From NCBI RefSeq assembly GCF_036669915.1, contig NC_089314.1, positions 6,157,667 to 6,221,666 of the forward strand: a stretch of 64,000 bases of DNA, read 5' to 3'. The notes under the pieces are model-generated. The model had not been told where the DNA came from. It saw only the letters and a program-made list of their open reading frames with translations, and ran no database searches. The translations under genes were made by a program, and so were the position numbers. Every line of letters begins with the position of its first letter. The stretch's first letter is position 1. Shown piece by piece: positions 24,411 to 37,600 of the stretch. The DNA comes from Pocillopora verrucosa. Its lineage: Eukaryota; Cnidaria; Anthozoa; Scleractinia; Pocilloporidae.

Positions 24411-26319
24411 GTGAAGACATAAAAAAAAACCTCAAGTGAAATGATCCGAAACGCAGGTACCCGCACAAAGAACTAAGAAGATTAAGTAAGAATGGCATCT
24501 TTCAAATTTTCCTTTAACTGGTTTGATTATCACACTAATCTGTGTGTTTCGGAGAGATTTTATGATTGTTTAGGTTTTCCTCCAGTTCTCTATAATCCTA
24601 GCCTCAAGGTCTTGGTTTGAATGAATTAAAAAAGGAGTGTCAAACACTTGCTAGTGAATAAACACAAATGATTCAATAATGTTCCTGAAATTAATTGTAT
24701 TTTGTACTTTACCAACAGGCCAAGTACAATTAAATAATAGTGAATTTGACAGTTAGCAAGACTAGAGGATGTTAGAGCTTGAAAATGGTGATTTTTAGCT
24801 GCTTGCAGATACAAAATTACGAGAACAAAAACTTTCAGCGAAGTATTTTAGCAGTAGATACTATAGAATATAAACCGCAGCTTTCGTGATGTTTCCCTCG
24901 AAGATGTCTCCTGCAGGGCCGTAGTGTAGCAAAACAATACAAAATCATAAAACAAAAAGTTTGAAAGTCGTAAGTTATAAAATAAATAACAAAATGATTC
25001 AAAATTTGGATGTTGCTTTAAATTTCCAGCAGAGGGGTTCCCGGTGGTATCGTTTTGCTAATATCAATGGTTTGGTACCGGCCGTATTACACCCGCTGAT
25101 ATTAAGTTCTGTTGTCTTCTTGACACACCAAACTTTACTTCACGTGTGAAGATCAACGAGTCTGTGTATTTACACTAGAGGCCTTGACAGGAACCTTTGA
25201 GCAAAAGTTAACTAGTAGAGGCCATAACTGACAAATTCATGCCAAAAAAGCCCATAAAATGCAGGCGATCCTTCCCTGTGTGCTAATGAAAAATAGTGCA
25301 AATCGCCTAACGGACAACAGAATAATTAAAACCTACCTAAATCTTTGCAGGTTTTGAAACAATCCATAAATTTCAGTCAAGATTTGCCTCGTACAAGGAT
25401 TTCATCCCTAAAAAAATTGAGAAGGTAGCGGTATTGTGCCAACGACTCCCCAGGAAGACTCGAGAAATCAAATATTCTAAGAGTCTATGGCCGAGTAAGT
25501 CTTGTTGATCTTATCGTTAAATTCCTTGAACACTTAATCAACTGAACTCAGTTAGTCAAGTGTAATGTTCTGCAACGCTACACTTGGTTATCAACGGCCG
25601 TTGCACAAACAAACAAATAATTCAGGGTAAAATCGACCCAAACCATCTTCAATTAGTCTCGAAAACCATAACTTTGCTGAGAGTTCGAAACTTTCGGCGA
25701 GGAAACCAGAGGATACGTTACTGCGACCTTCAAAGGTTTACTTCAAAAGCTTAACAGAATAATTTCTTCAAAAATTTACCTCATCAGCGCTGAATCAAAA
25801 AATGATAAGGTCTCGTTTCTGGCTTAAAAAAAAGGCAGGAATGAGAAAAAAAATAGTCAAGATCATTTTTATATACAAAACGGAAGTTAGAATAAACTCT
25901 TTCTTCTCAACTGTTTCGAAGTTGTTGGGTTAAATGTCAGCCAAGTTTGAGGAACCACGCCTTCACAGTTGACCTGTAGGTGACATCAATGATGTAATCT
26001 TTTCATGGCTTGTGGCTGGGATGTTTCAGCGATGAGATCTTCTTGCTACGCTTGCTATGGGCCCCTGAGCACTAAGCTCAGGGGCAATAGTTTAATTTCA
26101 CCATTTATGGAATTTGGAAGGAAAAACATAATCTTCTGTTTTGGGAAGCAACAGGCAAAATCGCGCGTTTCTTTTACGAGTGAGAAGTCTTTTCGTTCTA
26201 CCTCTGCAAACCTCGACACTTTGTAGGGATGTTGACAAAAAAATCAGCACTTTGAGTGACCTTATCATTTCGTTGTAACACTCTGTGACTAGCGTCACTT
26301 GATATTTCGCACCTATTAG

Positions 26320-26530
26320 TACTTAACTCTCATGAGTGACCAAGAAATAATTTCTCCTTACAATACCAATACAATATCAAGGAAACAAGTGATGAGAATA
26401 AAGAAAAATGTCAATTAGCGTATAACTAATTGATCCAATAACAAATTTTCAGAGCTAAGATAATAAGAATGACCGGGTATAGCAGACAGTAAGGAGAATT
26501 ACGAATGAGATCTTGGGGTGAAAGGGTTAA
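26320..26530. mobile_element. TTAACCC MITE (subtype C)
   Basis: Starts ACTTAACTCTCATGAGTGACC and ends TTGGGGTGAAAGGGTTAA, with the interior AATACAATATCAAGG and AAGTGATGAGAATAAAG. Confidence 0.8.
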
Positions 26531-26750
26531 GACGCCGGTATGACCCCGTGTAAGATTCGCACTAACACCGCGTCAATTAAGTTTTAGAAGCAAGTATAGC
26601 TGAAAACTGTTAAAGAGAAAATAGAACATTATAGATTTGCTAGACGCAGTGGGAGGTGGTGAAGTCTTCGTAACCCGGTTAAACCATGCGCTAAATCAAC
26701 AACAGGTCACACCATGCTGCGCTTGATGGAACTGAGTGCTGAAAACCCTC

Positions 26751-26797
26751 TGAAGAGCCCCCCTCCCCCCCTCTAAGGAGGGAAGGGGGGCTTTTCA
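26751..26797. repeat. C/G-rich hairpin
   Basis: TGAAGAGCCCCCCTCCC pairs with GGGAAGGGGGGCTTTTCA across a short loop. Confidence 0.7.
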
Positions 26798-28457
26798 AGG
26801 AGAGACGTATCAAGAAAAGCGGATCAGCTTAGATTACAGCAGGCTTTGTTAAACGATTAACAATGATCGTATATGGCTACTTTGGAACAATGGCGGAAAC
26901 AGCTTCAAAGTACACGTGGGATTTTTCAAAATTTCCTATTATCATACGAGCGGCAGATTTAAACCATCGGCAAAACTGACGATGAGACAAATCCTCCCCG
27001 TGGGGGTGATTCTGGTAGATTTTTTAGGATGCAAATAGTCACGGTGGGGTGGATGGTGGGGCGACTGTAGCTTTCGTATCTGAAATAAAGAGATGTCACT
27101 GTTTTTTCCTTTATATTACTTAAAACTGGCGAAAGATATATTCAATTAGAGGCTCACTGTGCGTTGCAAAGGTAATGAGAGCATGTGTGACCTGGTATTA
27201 GCGTCCGAAGCCTACCGCGCCGTTGAATCACGTAGAAGACTATCGTCATTTGCTCGATTGTTTAATGTGCGTGTGTTTAAATTGAGGAGTGGATCATATC
27301 AAAAACTATACACGAGCCAAGAGATTATAATCTCGTGATAAGAGATTTAAAATGCGAGTAATTATTTTTCTTATAAACAATCGTCTAGATTCATTGAAAT
27401 CCAGATAGAGAATGTATTGTAGCGTTAGTAATCTTCGATATTAAAAAAAAGAAACTAATACAAGCCTTCCAATGCCAGTCAAGTCAAGCACAGTTTAGTA
27501 TTTCTCTTTATGGAAAAGTCAACTGGATACGATAATGTAATGTGGTAAAAATCTCCACCCTGTTTCTCCACCTATCCCCTGAGACAAGTTCCAATTGATA
27601 TCTTATTCAGGAGCAATATTCTTTTCTCTTCGAGGAACATGCTGATGTTCTCTTGCCTTTGTTTAGTGCTTGGTGCGCGTAGTTCTTACATAATTGGCCG
27701 ACAATCACGCGCAGATACAGCTGTCCAATCTCAAATCTTTGGTTAAAAATAATAAAAAAAAAAAAGGAACGGTAATTGGGCGCCAAAGCCATTAGCACAT
27801 TAATGGTGTGTAAATCAAAGAGTTTAATAATTGTGCTCGCATTAAGTGGTCATGGCTCTGTAAGGAGGAAATTCTTAGCAGCCGTCATATTTCATGAGAG
27901 CAACGGTGTGGAAGCAACATTTTAAAGAATCTTGTGAATTATGAACACAACCAGAATCAAAGTCGTGGAATCTCTGTTAAAAATACTTTTCCCTGTTAAA
28001 CAATAATTTTGCTGTTTCAAGATAAAAATGAAAAATTGACAGAAACAAATTGAGCCAGTGTTTGAACATAAGAACTAGTAGAAAGAAACTTTACCAGCCT
28101 TTACCAAACTAATTGGCCGCAACTAAGTTGAGAGAGCTTATTTACTCCAAATTGCACTATAAATCATTTCATAATTTTTTAAAAAAACACTTTTAATCTC
28201 AATTTCCCGCACTTAAATTTCACTTCCTGTAGCGCTTGGGATTGATGGGCGTTCTCTCAGCCAATGAGCTAGCGGAAAATTGTTTTTGTATAATTTTCAA
28301 CCAGTAATGTTTCTATAAATGTGATACAAAATTACTTTTGCCATCATTCCATGATTTGTTTGATCATTTTTGGGTAAATACAATTATGAATGTGATAAAA
28401 GTTGGAAGTAACCTATAACATGCCATAACACGTCAGAAGTCTGTCCAAAAAAAAGAG

Positions 28458-29655
28458 ATGAAATCTGTGGCGTTTGTTGTCGTATTTCTCGTAATTCAGA
28501 GAGGTCAGTGAGTATGCCATTTAAGAATTCTCTTTGTTACTAATGAAAAACAATTTAAAAACTCCTCAATGATTTTTACAACGATCTAGTTGCTTTCAAA
28601 CTACATAAACAGCTTCGTCGATGTAGCAAGTTCTCTTTTTTTGCTATACTTTGAGATACTTTAAACGTAGCTTACGGTTGACAAACTTAGCAAGTTTTTT
28701 ACACTTGCTGTAATTTGCGAATAATCTGCCAATTTTTCCTTGTGGTTCAAAGTTTGAGAATTGATTCAATGTATGATAAAATGTTGGTTATAACTTACCA
28801 CTCTCTAAAGATTCAACTTTCGCAAACCGAGCACCAGATCAAATAAAAAAACTGATGCTTTTAAAAAGCCATTTCCTGCTCTGTTCATCAACTGGTTGTT
28901 TAGTAGTCGGATGCGTGCAAATTTTCAGTTGTTATCTCACCATGAGGGCGCATTGATGATTACATTTAAGAAATTTCTTACATCTGAGACATTTCACACC
29001 AAAGCACGCGTAGTTCTTTTTCTCCAAGAAAGCCTGTGTCATTAACTGAATGACAAACATTTTCACTTCATATTCAATTTCATCCTGTTCCGATGAAGAT
29101 TCAAACGTGCGATTATGTTCATTTGGTCTTGTATTCAATGAACACGCTTTATAAACGTTACTGCTTGACTTGATCACACCATTTCAATCATTCGATTTTA
29201 TGTCGATGTTCTATTAAAATCTTGTTGCTGCAAATGCCTTATGAGCCGTTTTTTGTCTGTTATTTACAGCCTCTGCCCTCAGATGTTATGACTGCAAGCC
29301 TGGCAACAACAGCGTTGCTGGTTCAGCAATCACCTGCAGCAAACCAGTTCAGACTGTGGAGTGCAGTTCAGGCTTTGATTCTTGTTCGATCGTAAAAGTT
29401 ACTAGTGATGAATTAGACATATATTACCTCGATTGCTTCTTGAAATCGTTTTGCAGTGAAGCGCAAAAGAACCTCTGTAAAGTAAGCACTCAAGGTCTCC
29501 ATGGTGCTAGATGTGATAAGTCATGCTGTGAAACTGATTTGTGCAACAAACCCAAAGATTCCTCGACCTCAGTTACATCGAGCCATGTTCCAGCGAGCGC
29601 CGCCATATTTGTGATTCTGAGTGTAATAGCAATGGTACTCGTGGACATGATTTGA
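28458..29655 (+). CDS. Ly6/uPAR-domain GPI-anchored surface protein
   Basis: Two exons, 28458-28503 and 29270-29655, join at phase 1 to give 143 residues. Residues 1-19 form a hydrophobic signal peptide (MKSVAFVVVFLVIQRASA). The mature part starts LRCYDC, contains twelve cysteines, and ends its domain with CCETDLCN, the signature of the three-finger LU fold. A Ser/Thr-rich spacer and a C-terminal hydrophobic segment (SAAIFVILSVIAMVLVDMI) with no basic tail follow, which fits GPI attachment. The exon boundary just after the signal peptide is typical of the family. Members act as surface modulators or receptors and diverge quickly; no specific function can be assigned. A polyadenylation signal lies 144 bases past the stop. 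No paralogue is seen in the window. Confidence 0.85.
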
Positions 29656-29798
29656 AACATTTTGTTAAATATTAGCTCAAAGAAAAAAAAAACTGAAACT
29701 ACTTGCTAGTGATTGCCGATTTCGGGTTAGTCAAAACTTATCACAATGATTAAAGACGCTGCGACTTTCCTTAAGATAAACTATGTAATCATTAGTGA

Positions 29799-29804
29799 AA
29801 TAAA
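29799..29804 (+). promoter_or_regulatory. Polyadenylation signal of the Ly6 gene
   Basis: AATAAA 144 bases downstream of the stop at 29655, followed by AT-rich sequence. Confidence 0.6.
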
Positions 29805-30102
29805 ATTATAGATTCGAACTCCCTCATTGATTTATGTCTCTCCATTAAAACTCAGGCTTTTTAGAAGGAGTTTTCCACTATTTCATTTTAATTTTTCATC
29901 CACACTCCTGAAATTTACGTAACGTGAGAAAAACTAGAAAACGGCGCGCCAACTTCGAATTAAGATTGAAGGTGTTACTTTAGGTATAGGTGTAATTTTT
30001 TACGTTTATTTGGAAAGGAAATTTCGATCGAATTTCTTGCCGCGTTTCACTACCGTAATTTCTTGAAACGATTACAATAGTAAAGAAGGCGAAGGCCTCG
30101 TT

Positions 30103-30312
30103 CAACCTTCAACTTACACGGGTGACCAAGAAAGAATTCCTCCTAACAATATCAATACAAAAACAAACAGAAAAGTGATGAGAAGAGAGGAAAAAATATC
30201 AATCAGGGGATTTTTAGTTGATCAAATACCAAATTCTCCAAACCAACATCATAAGAACTGTATGGCAGGCAGTAAGGAGAATTACTCTTGAGATCTGGGA
30301 GTTCAAGGTTTA
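30103..30312. mobile_element. TTAACCC MITE (subtype C), diverged ends
   Basis: Interior matches: GGTGACCAAGAAAGAATTCC, AAGTGATGAGAAGAG, GGCAGGCAGTAAGGAGAATTA, and GATCTGGGAGTTCAAGG at the right end. Confidence 0.72.
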
Positions 30313-31666
30313 ATCCTCATCTAGGAAAAATACACATCTTACCGAAGAAAACGCAAATTACCATCAGCGCTGAAAAATATATTTCTATATTTAAAATAAT
30401 ATTAACTAGATACACGGAGCACAAAATATTCCTTGATAGGAAAGTTACCCATTTCCAAACTTAAGGTTTCAAGGCTCCGATAAAGTGTCGGCAGAGACAA
30501 ACGGACAGTTTATTTCGACCATTCGACGAACAAAAGGAAATGAAATTAAAAAAAAAGAAACGCACCATAATTGAAAAGGAAAAAGGAAAATCTACCTAAC
30601 AACTCAGAAAAATACACATCATGAAAGGAGGTGTGCAAAGATCAACTATTTCCATAAAACAAATGGAAGAAACGAAAGCAAAGAATCAGTCGAACCAATA
30701 GAATTGGTAGAAGCAATATGTGAAGACTCTTAAAAAAATTTGCTAACCGCGTTTGAGTATTTATAGTAATGATAAAACCACAGAGAGACCATACCAAACA
30801 TGAATAATTAAGAATGAAGGAATCTTCGCTGTTAAATGCTACGATATTCACTTTGGATTTCTTTTCATATTTTGTATAAAACTATACGGGATAATTTGAC
30901 AGCGAATCAAAGCTTTAAGTAGCATCGACATCTCCTCTTGAGAGCTACATACAATATATTGATGTCTCAAAAATAAATCGGATGATCATGAGAATTTAAG
31001 TAGAGTAAGTGAACTTTCTCCTTCATTTCATTTGCTTCTTATGCTTCAAGTTCACAGTTGAACATGCTTAGAGCCAGACTTCGAGCTTTCTCTGAGGGCA
31101 AAAAAAAGGAAACAAAATCAGAAATCATTAGATATTATCGCTACTACTTCGCCTAACGTGGTACTACGCTTCAGCAAAATGTGAGAAGACACTCCACCCA
31201 AGCAAAGGGAAGGGTTTCTCGGCTATAGGAACTGCAACACCAACAGTGGTGTCACAAGCCAGCGTCAGTAGATGCAATGACGTCAAACCCCAAGATGTTT
31301 TATACTAGGGCCGCGATCGCGGGTTGTGAGCTTATGTCAGTACAGACGTGAGCTTGGGCCGCCTGTGGTGTCAGTATATCACTACTATTTTAACCTTGAG
31401 GTTGTTAAAGAGGAATCGTTTTCACACTATCACCGGCCTTAGTTGTTTTTTTTTGCTTTAGCCCCGTGCAACATTCCCTTCAACTTGAGTGAAACTAAAA
31501 AATGTTAGTTTAGCCAGAGAGATAAACACTGAAAAGGAAATAATCAAAGCTACTTGAAGATCGCAAGTTGATGCGGATTAGCGATGACAAACTCGGACGG
31601 GTAAATATGAATTGTTTAACAATCTCAAACTGTGAAGGAACACCTTCTTGTCCAAACCGTTGACAT

Positions 31667-34600
31667 TCACCATACCTTGTAGACCTCGTGATAGGCGTTT
31701 CTGAGCAAAGCGTAAGGAAAACACGATTCTAACACGTCCATTGTAAGGTACGGACAGTCTTTGACGATCTAAGCACAAATATAAACGGGAAAACAACAAT
31801 GTAACAAAAATCAAAACAAAGACTCTCTGAAGAATCACACACAAGCTGCGCTAAACTGTAGAATACACAATCACTGGGGAAAAAAAAGAAAAAAGGTACT
31901 GCTTGAACTGATGCATGACATCGACACAACCAAAAAAATAACTTTACAAACCAGGTCTAACAGCAGATAAGTGGATTCCCGCGCCTTCAGATCCTTTTCT
32001 GCCTCGATGCCAAGCTTCAACAAACTGGAGGACGCGATCTAAAAACAAAGGTGACAGCATATAAGCACTACAGAGGTAACAGAACATACCATGCCCACAA
32101 TGAAAGTTGAGAACCAGTCTTGATCTATACGATATCCATCTTTAAGACAAATGTCAAGATCTTGCAGCCAAAGTGCCAAGGCAGAGGTTCTTAACACTTT
32201 TCTTTTCTCCAATCTTCGCAAAATTTAGTTAAAGATACATTACCAAGTCATTTCCCTGTTAGCTGACAACTTTATCAACCCTCTTACCCCTAAGAAAGAC
32301 TAGCATCGAATTTCTCCTGACAGCATCACAGCCGAGTCACACATGAAGGTCAGGAAAATAAAGGAAATGATCACCAACTGAATAAGCCCTTGATCTTCAA
32401 ACAAATTCCTCTCGTTTGTATCATAGGGAATTTATATAGAACAGTTTAGAGAACATTCCTGTTAATTTTTTGATGTTAAGGATTATTAGCTTCCGGTGCC
32501 AATTTGTCCAAAGCTGGGTTAAAATAACCCAGGGTTAGTGTGACATCTGATTTCAGATCTAGCTTGAAAAGCTTCGAAAGAAAATTCAATATAATTCTTT
32601 TGGTCTACAGTTTGATGATTGGATGCTCTGAAGCCGGATTAAAATTCAACATTGTTTTAATGCTAATCTACCTTCCAACAACTGGACCTAGGCTACTACA
32701 GACGTTTAAAGAGAGCAGCTCATTCCCAGTACTTACAGCCAAGAATTCTCTGAGTCTTTCCTCCGCACTATCTCCATTGTTGAAGCACAAGGCGCCTGCC
32801 ACACGACTGATGGACGCTGACATACAGTGGGCGTTGTTTTCATGCGCTGAAAGAATAGAAAAATTGCTACCGAATAAGTAACGGTTTCTTCACTCATGCA
32901 GTAACATTTCAACTTCGAGATCTGATGAGTAGTAACACATTCTTGTTCATTAACTCTATACATTGTTACCTTCCAGGTCAGCATTATAATCAGAAGAGTC
33001 TCTGTAGGCCAGTGATGGAAGCGCCACAGCCACGAATACCTACAAACAGCCACAAAAACATTTCATTGGTGCTTTAAATAGAAAACCAACCTTAAAAATT
33101 TGTGGTCAATATCGTAGATCAGAAAATTTACCAATACTGACAATATTAATGAAGACTCCTAAGAAAATAAAAACAGGATGGAATCGAGTTATTACATAGT
33201 TTTTTACCAGGTCTGCAAAGAATTGGCTGAAGTCGAAGTTGTGTTGGTACAAACAACAAACGCAGAGTGGAAACCATCATACCAGACAATCGTTGTTCGT
33301 TCCATTCCACTCACATTACAGATTTTGGGAAAAACTGACCGAAGTAAAATCTAAAAAAAATTGCAACACAATCTCTTCTCCAAGCTTTAAGCTTTTAAGA
33401 CAGAAGACTTACCAAGAACAATGCCCAAACCACAGAATCTTCATCGGACTTCTTTTCTATAACAAAAAGAAAAGAAAAATACATTAGGCAAGTCACAATG
33501 AAAAGAAACTGGACTCATACAATTTATCAAGAAAAAAGGCGTGGCTAATTTGGGGAGCCGGCACTATAGTAGTGTTTTCGTGAACCACTTCTCTCTGGTT
33601 CACTCACGAAATACTTCCTCAAAATCGCCAGCTTTGCAGGTAAGATGTGACTGAATAAAAACTTAGTTATTCTGGTAGTGTTATCAATACCTCAGAAATA
33701 GTATCAGTCGAAAATGGTTAAGAGGATGAAGGGCAGCACAGAGATATGAAATCTCAACTCATGACAGAATACAGTCTTGAACGAAACAAATAAAGCCTTT
33801 ACCTCCTCCCTGTTTCAGTTAAGCATCCATTACTGAGGACGATTGCTATTATCAGTAGTCAAATATAGTAACTGACGTCATGAATGGCTGTATAAGAGTA
33901 TATACCTTACCGTAACACTGCACGTATATACAACCACGCATGACTTATCTGTAAGTAACGCGTTCACAAAAAAAACCTCACCTCTGTGGACGCGAAGAGC
34001 TTCGCAAAGGACTGGGTCTAGCTCGCACTGGAGGCCAGCTGATGTCGCCATTTCCTCTACAAGCTTAAACAACAAAAACTTGGAATATAGAGCTGTAATA
34101 ATCAAGATAATATCAGTAAAATGTTGGCAACGAATGTCATTGATAGTTAAATCAGTTAAGCAAAACTTCACTTCATCGAAAGTATTTACATGTAAAAGGA
34201 AACTTCAAGTTTTGGTTCGGTCAGAAAGAAAAACACAAAAGGGGGAATAATGAACCAACATGAAAGTATAATAAACATCTTACTAATCTCGTTTTCTCGG
34301 TCCGTGCTGTAACTTACGGTATCTCGTTTTTGGTCCGCACTAGGTCCGCATTAACAGTGCAGATTTCGAGCTCGGTTAGTAAGTGGCATCACTTACCGGG
34401 CGATCATTGTTTCCGTGGGGAAAATGTTCTTTGAAATCCACGATACAGTTCATCAAGAATGGCACTCTCTTTTTCAAAACCTAATCGTAAATATTCGATA
34501 AATATTTATAAGGTATATAGTATAATATGTATAAGTATATGTATATCCTATCTGTCGAAAACATAACATCTAAGCAAGCATAATCTGAAATAGTTTTTGA

Positions 34601-37600
34601 AAAATTTTTCGACACGTTTAGCTAAATTCTTATGAACGTAACAAGATACAAACGTACAGTTTCCAAAGCTTCTTGTGTCAGAGATCGGAAAGTCAAAATC
34701 ACTCCAACAATTATCACTCGGATAATCAAATCTTCAATATCTAAGAAAAGATAATTACAGTAACTGGTTAACAATCAAATTTCATCGGACCTGTGTGCCT
34801 AAACTAACATGTCCATCGCATTGCGAAATGAAGAAATCCATCAGCTGAGCAGAGACGTACTACCCGATTTTGGTGGGTTTGGCAAAAAGTCGCAAAGCTC
34901 AAACATTTTAAGTGACCACTTTAAGAAACACGCGGGTGAGATCAAGAGTTTCATTGACAGCCGTTTAGCGGCGGTCTCTTGTCAGCTAAGAGACCTCTCA
35001 CTGTCGTCTGTTTAGGATACGAGATCTCTTTTTGATGCCTAGAGAGTTGAAATTATATTTCTGATCTTCTCGAATTCAAACTTTTCCTAAGGGAACATGC
35101 CCCTAGAGCCCCCTAGGGGAAGAGGCCTTTGTTTCCCAACAGAGGAGAGCACGCGTAGTCTCGTCCGATGAAAACCAACCAGTTAACGCTTTAAGAGGGT
35201 ACGTTTATAAAGAATTCGCTCTGAAGAAGGGCTTCCACTCGAAACGTCAGTTTTGAAACTCTTTACGGTGGTCAATTTTCGTTATCAACTCAGTTAATGA
35301 TACCAAATTACCCAGTCTACACTTAACTAGTAAAAATTTAACAGATTTAAATTTTTTTTCGCTACTTCAAGTAAATGCGGCTAGAAAATGGACATTATGC
35401 CTAATAGTTGTTGATTGACAGTTCCTCTTCTCTTCTGGTTAGGACAGATGCCGAAGAATTAATTGGTTGTTTCTTTGATCTAATCGGGTTAAGTTATGAC
35501 TGATCACATGACGTACTTTTAAGCCTTCTGACGAGCTCCATACACTGGTCAGGTTTGTCAAAACTTGTCCGCAGGCTCGTCAACACATCTTTGTTTAGAA
35601 CGACCAGTTTCTGTTTTCAGAAAGGAATGAAAAAATTACAAAAAAGATTCTTTTTTTTCCGAGAAAAAAATTGAAATATTCATGAAGGTTTACAACAGGT
35701 CTATATCACTAGAAATGTTAAAATGGGACGGACACACCGTTAAAGACCCATACTGTGTTTGAAACTTGTACATGGCAAGCCAGTGGTTCGTTAACGGGCT
35801 CTGCTTAACTCATCTGGTCAAAAGTACCCATTGTGAAATCAAAAATAGTTGGAATGCCACCGGCGCAACTCCAATCCAAGAATTGCATGACAAAAACCGG
35901 CTTCGAAGTAGACATCGCTTTGCCGAATATCATCAATATTCAAAGCACCCCCTGATCTTAACTGGGACTCTAAATGGTCAATGATGACTCTCTCTTACTC
36001 AGGTGGTGAGATATTGAGTCACAATCATCGTCACACTGACTGAGGTTTTTTCAGGACTGACCTAACCCGAACGACCACAATTTACAACGGAGTGATTCTC
36101 AGGCCCTTATTCGCAGCATTTATGGTAAAACGTGGATCAATATCAGTATCTGGGCAACTGTCCACCTACCCCTCCCCTAGCTCAACATAAACCCTAACTT
36201 GTTATCAATAGACTGTTGTTGAGTTAGGGGAGGGGTAGGTGGGCAGTTGCCCAGATACTGATATTGATCCTAAAACGTTAACCATTTAACCCCCAAGAAT
36301 GATTAGTAACTAATTTCTCCTATCAGTATCACCCCTGAAACAAACATTGAGGTCATGAGAATAAAGGAAATGATCACCAACTAAAGATGCTCTTGATTGT
36401 TAAACATACTCTCCTAGTCAACATCTTAGGAAATGTATGATGAACAGTACAGAGAATATGCATACTGATATTAGGGTGTAAGGGGTTAATAACTGAACCT
36501 TAATCTCTCCAACTTGACTCGCAACTTGCTGCATCATTTTCTGTCCCAGATATTTCATGCCATACGCACCAAGCAGTTCAGCAAGAGCTTGTAATTCTGA
36601 AAGTAAAAAATGACATTCGATTCCATTGCATCGTGTGGCTGTCAAGTTTTGCAAAGTAATAACATTAAACGACAAAAAAATGGTTCTACTATAAACATTG
36701 CAATAATCACTCCGAACAAGGCACGATTGGAACCGGCAGCTTTTCCCAATCTAAAAACACCTCAATGGTGCTGATCGGGTTATCCGAACAAAAGCCCTGA
36801 TTTTGGGTCTATACAGCCAATCCATCTCCATGCAGGACTGGGTTAGGGTGGGTAACCATTCAACTCCCGGAGGTGATCATAATATCACCTCTCCCTACAC
36901 TCTTAATACATCCTCCGGTTAAACAGGTCAGGAGATAAAAGAAACTTAACAACTATAAAGTGTTATTGAGATATGACACCAAATTCTCCTTTAAAAATGA
37001 TAAGAAAAGGAATAGCAGCTGTAGAGGAAAATTTCAGTACGGATCTCGGAATTAGATAGTTGATTTTAGAAGTGTTCTGATTAAGAGCCAAAAACACGAA
37101 CTCGGGCATGTAACGTATACTGTATATCAGATTGTTGAAGATAAAACAATCACATCACGCAGTCCTGACAGTATGTTCTAAAAGACAATGAAACTCATTC
37201 ACTTACCATTGACGTCCGTGTACTCCTCTGCTCTGAAAGACTGACCAGGTCTGTTGACGAAAGCTCGACGGCGTGGAGAGAACACAATGTTATCCGTCAT
37301 CACACGACGCAAGAAAACATCAAGGTACCTGATGACGGAAGATGTTCACAAGAACTTCAGTTTGTTTTGTTTCTAACTCTTTTCCATGACTCAGGTGCTC
37401 CATAAGAGAAATGAGTTTAAAATTCCGGGTTGTTCGCGTTCATTCATAGATCGTATAATAAAATTATTCTGGCGTGACCTAGATGATGTTGTTTTAGTGC
37501 AAATTATAAAACAAAACAACAGTTATTTACCATGTAGCATACATGTTGGTGATAGTTATAGCTCCTTGGCTGTCTTCAGGCTGTGTTTGTTGTAACAAGA

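Larger units (their letters stand above)
23000..28457. other. Intergenic region upstream of kinesin and of the Ly6 gene
   Basis: No supported gene. It holds two MITE copies, a SINE-like unit near 24302 and a C/G-rich hairpin near 26751. The remaining open frames are short and featureless. The promoter of the minus-strand kinesin must lie just above 23000. Confidence 0.6.
29656..31666. other. Intergenic region between converging Ly6 and NCKAP1 genes
   Basis: Contains the two 3' UTRs and a MITE at 30103. A strong minus-strand acceptor (polypyrimidine then GCCCTCAG) ends at 31092 and may open an alternative terminal exon of NCKAP1 at 31068-31091. Confidence 0.55.
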
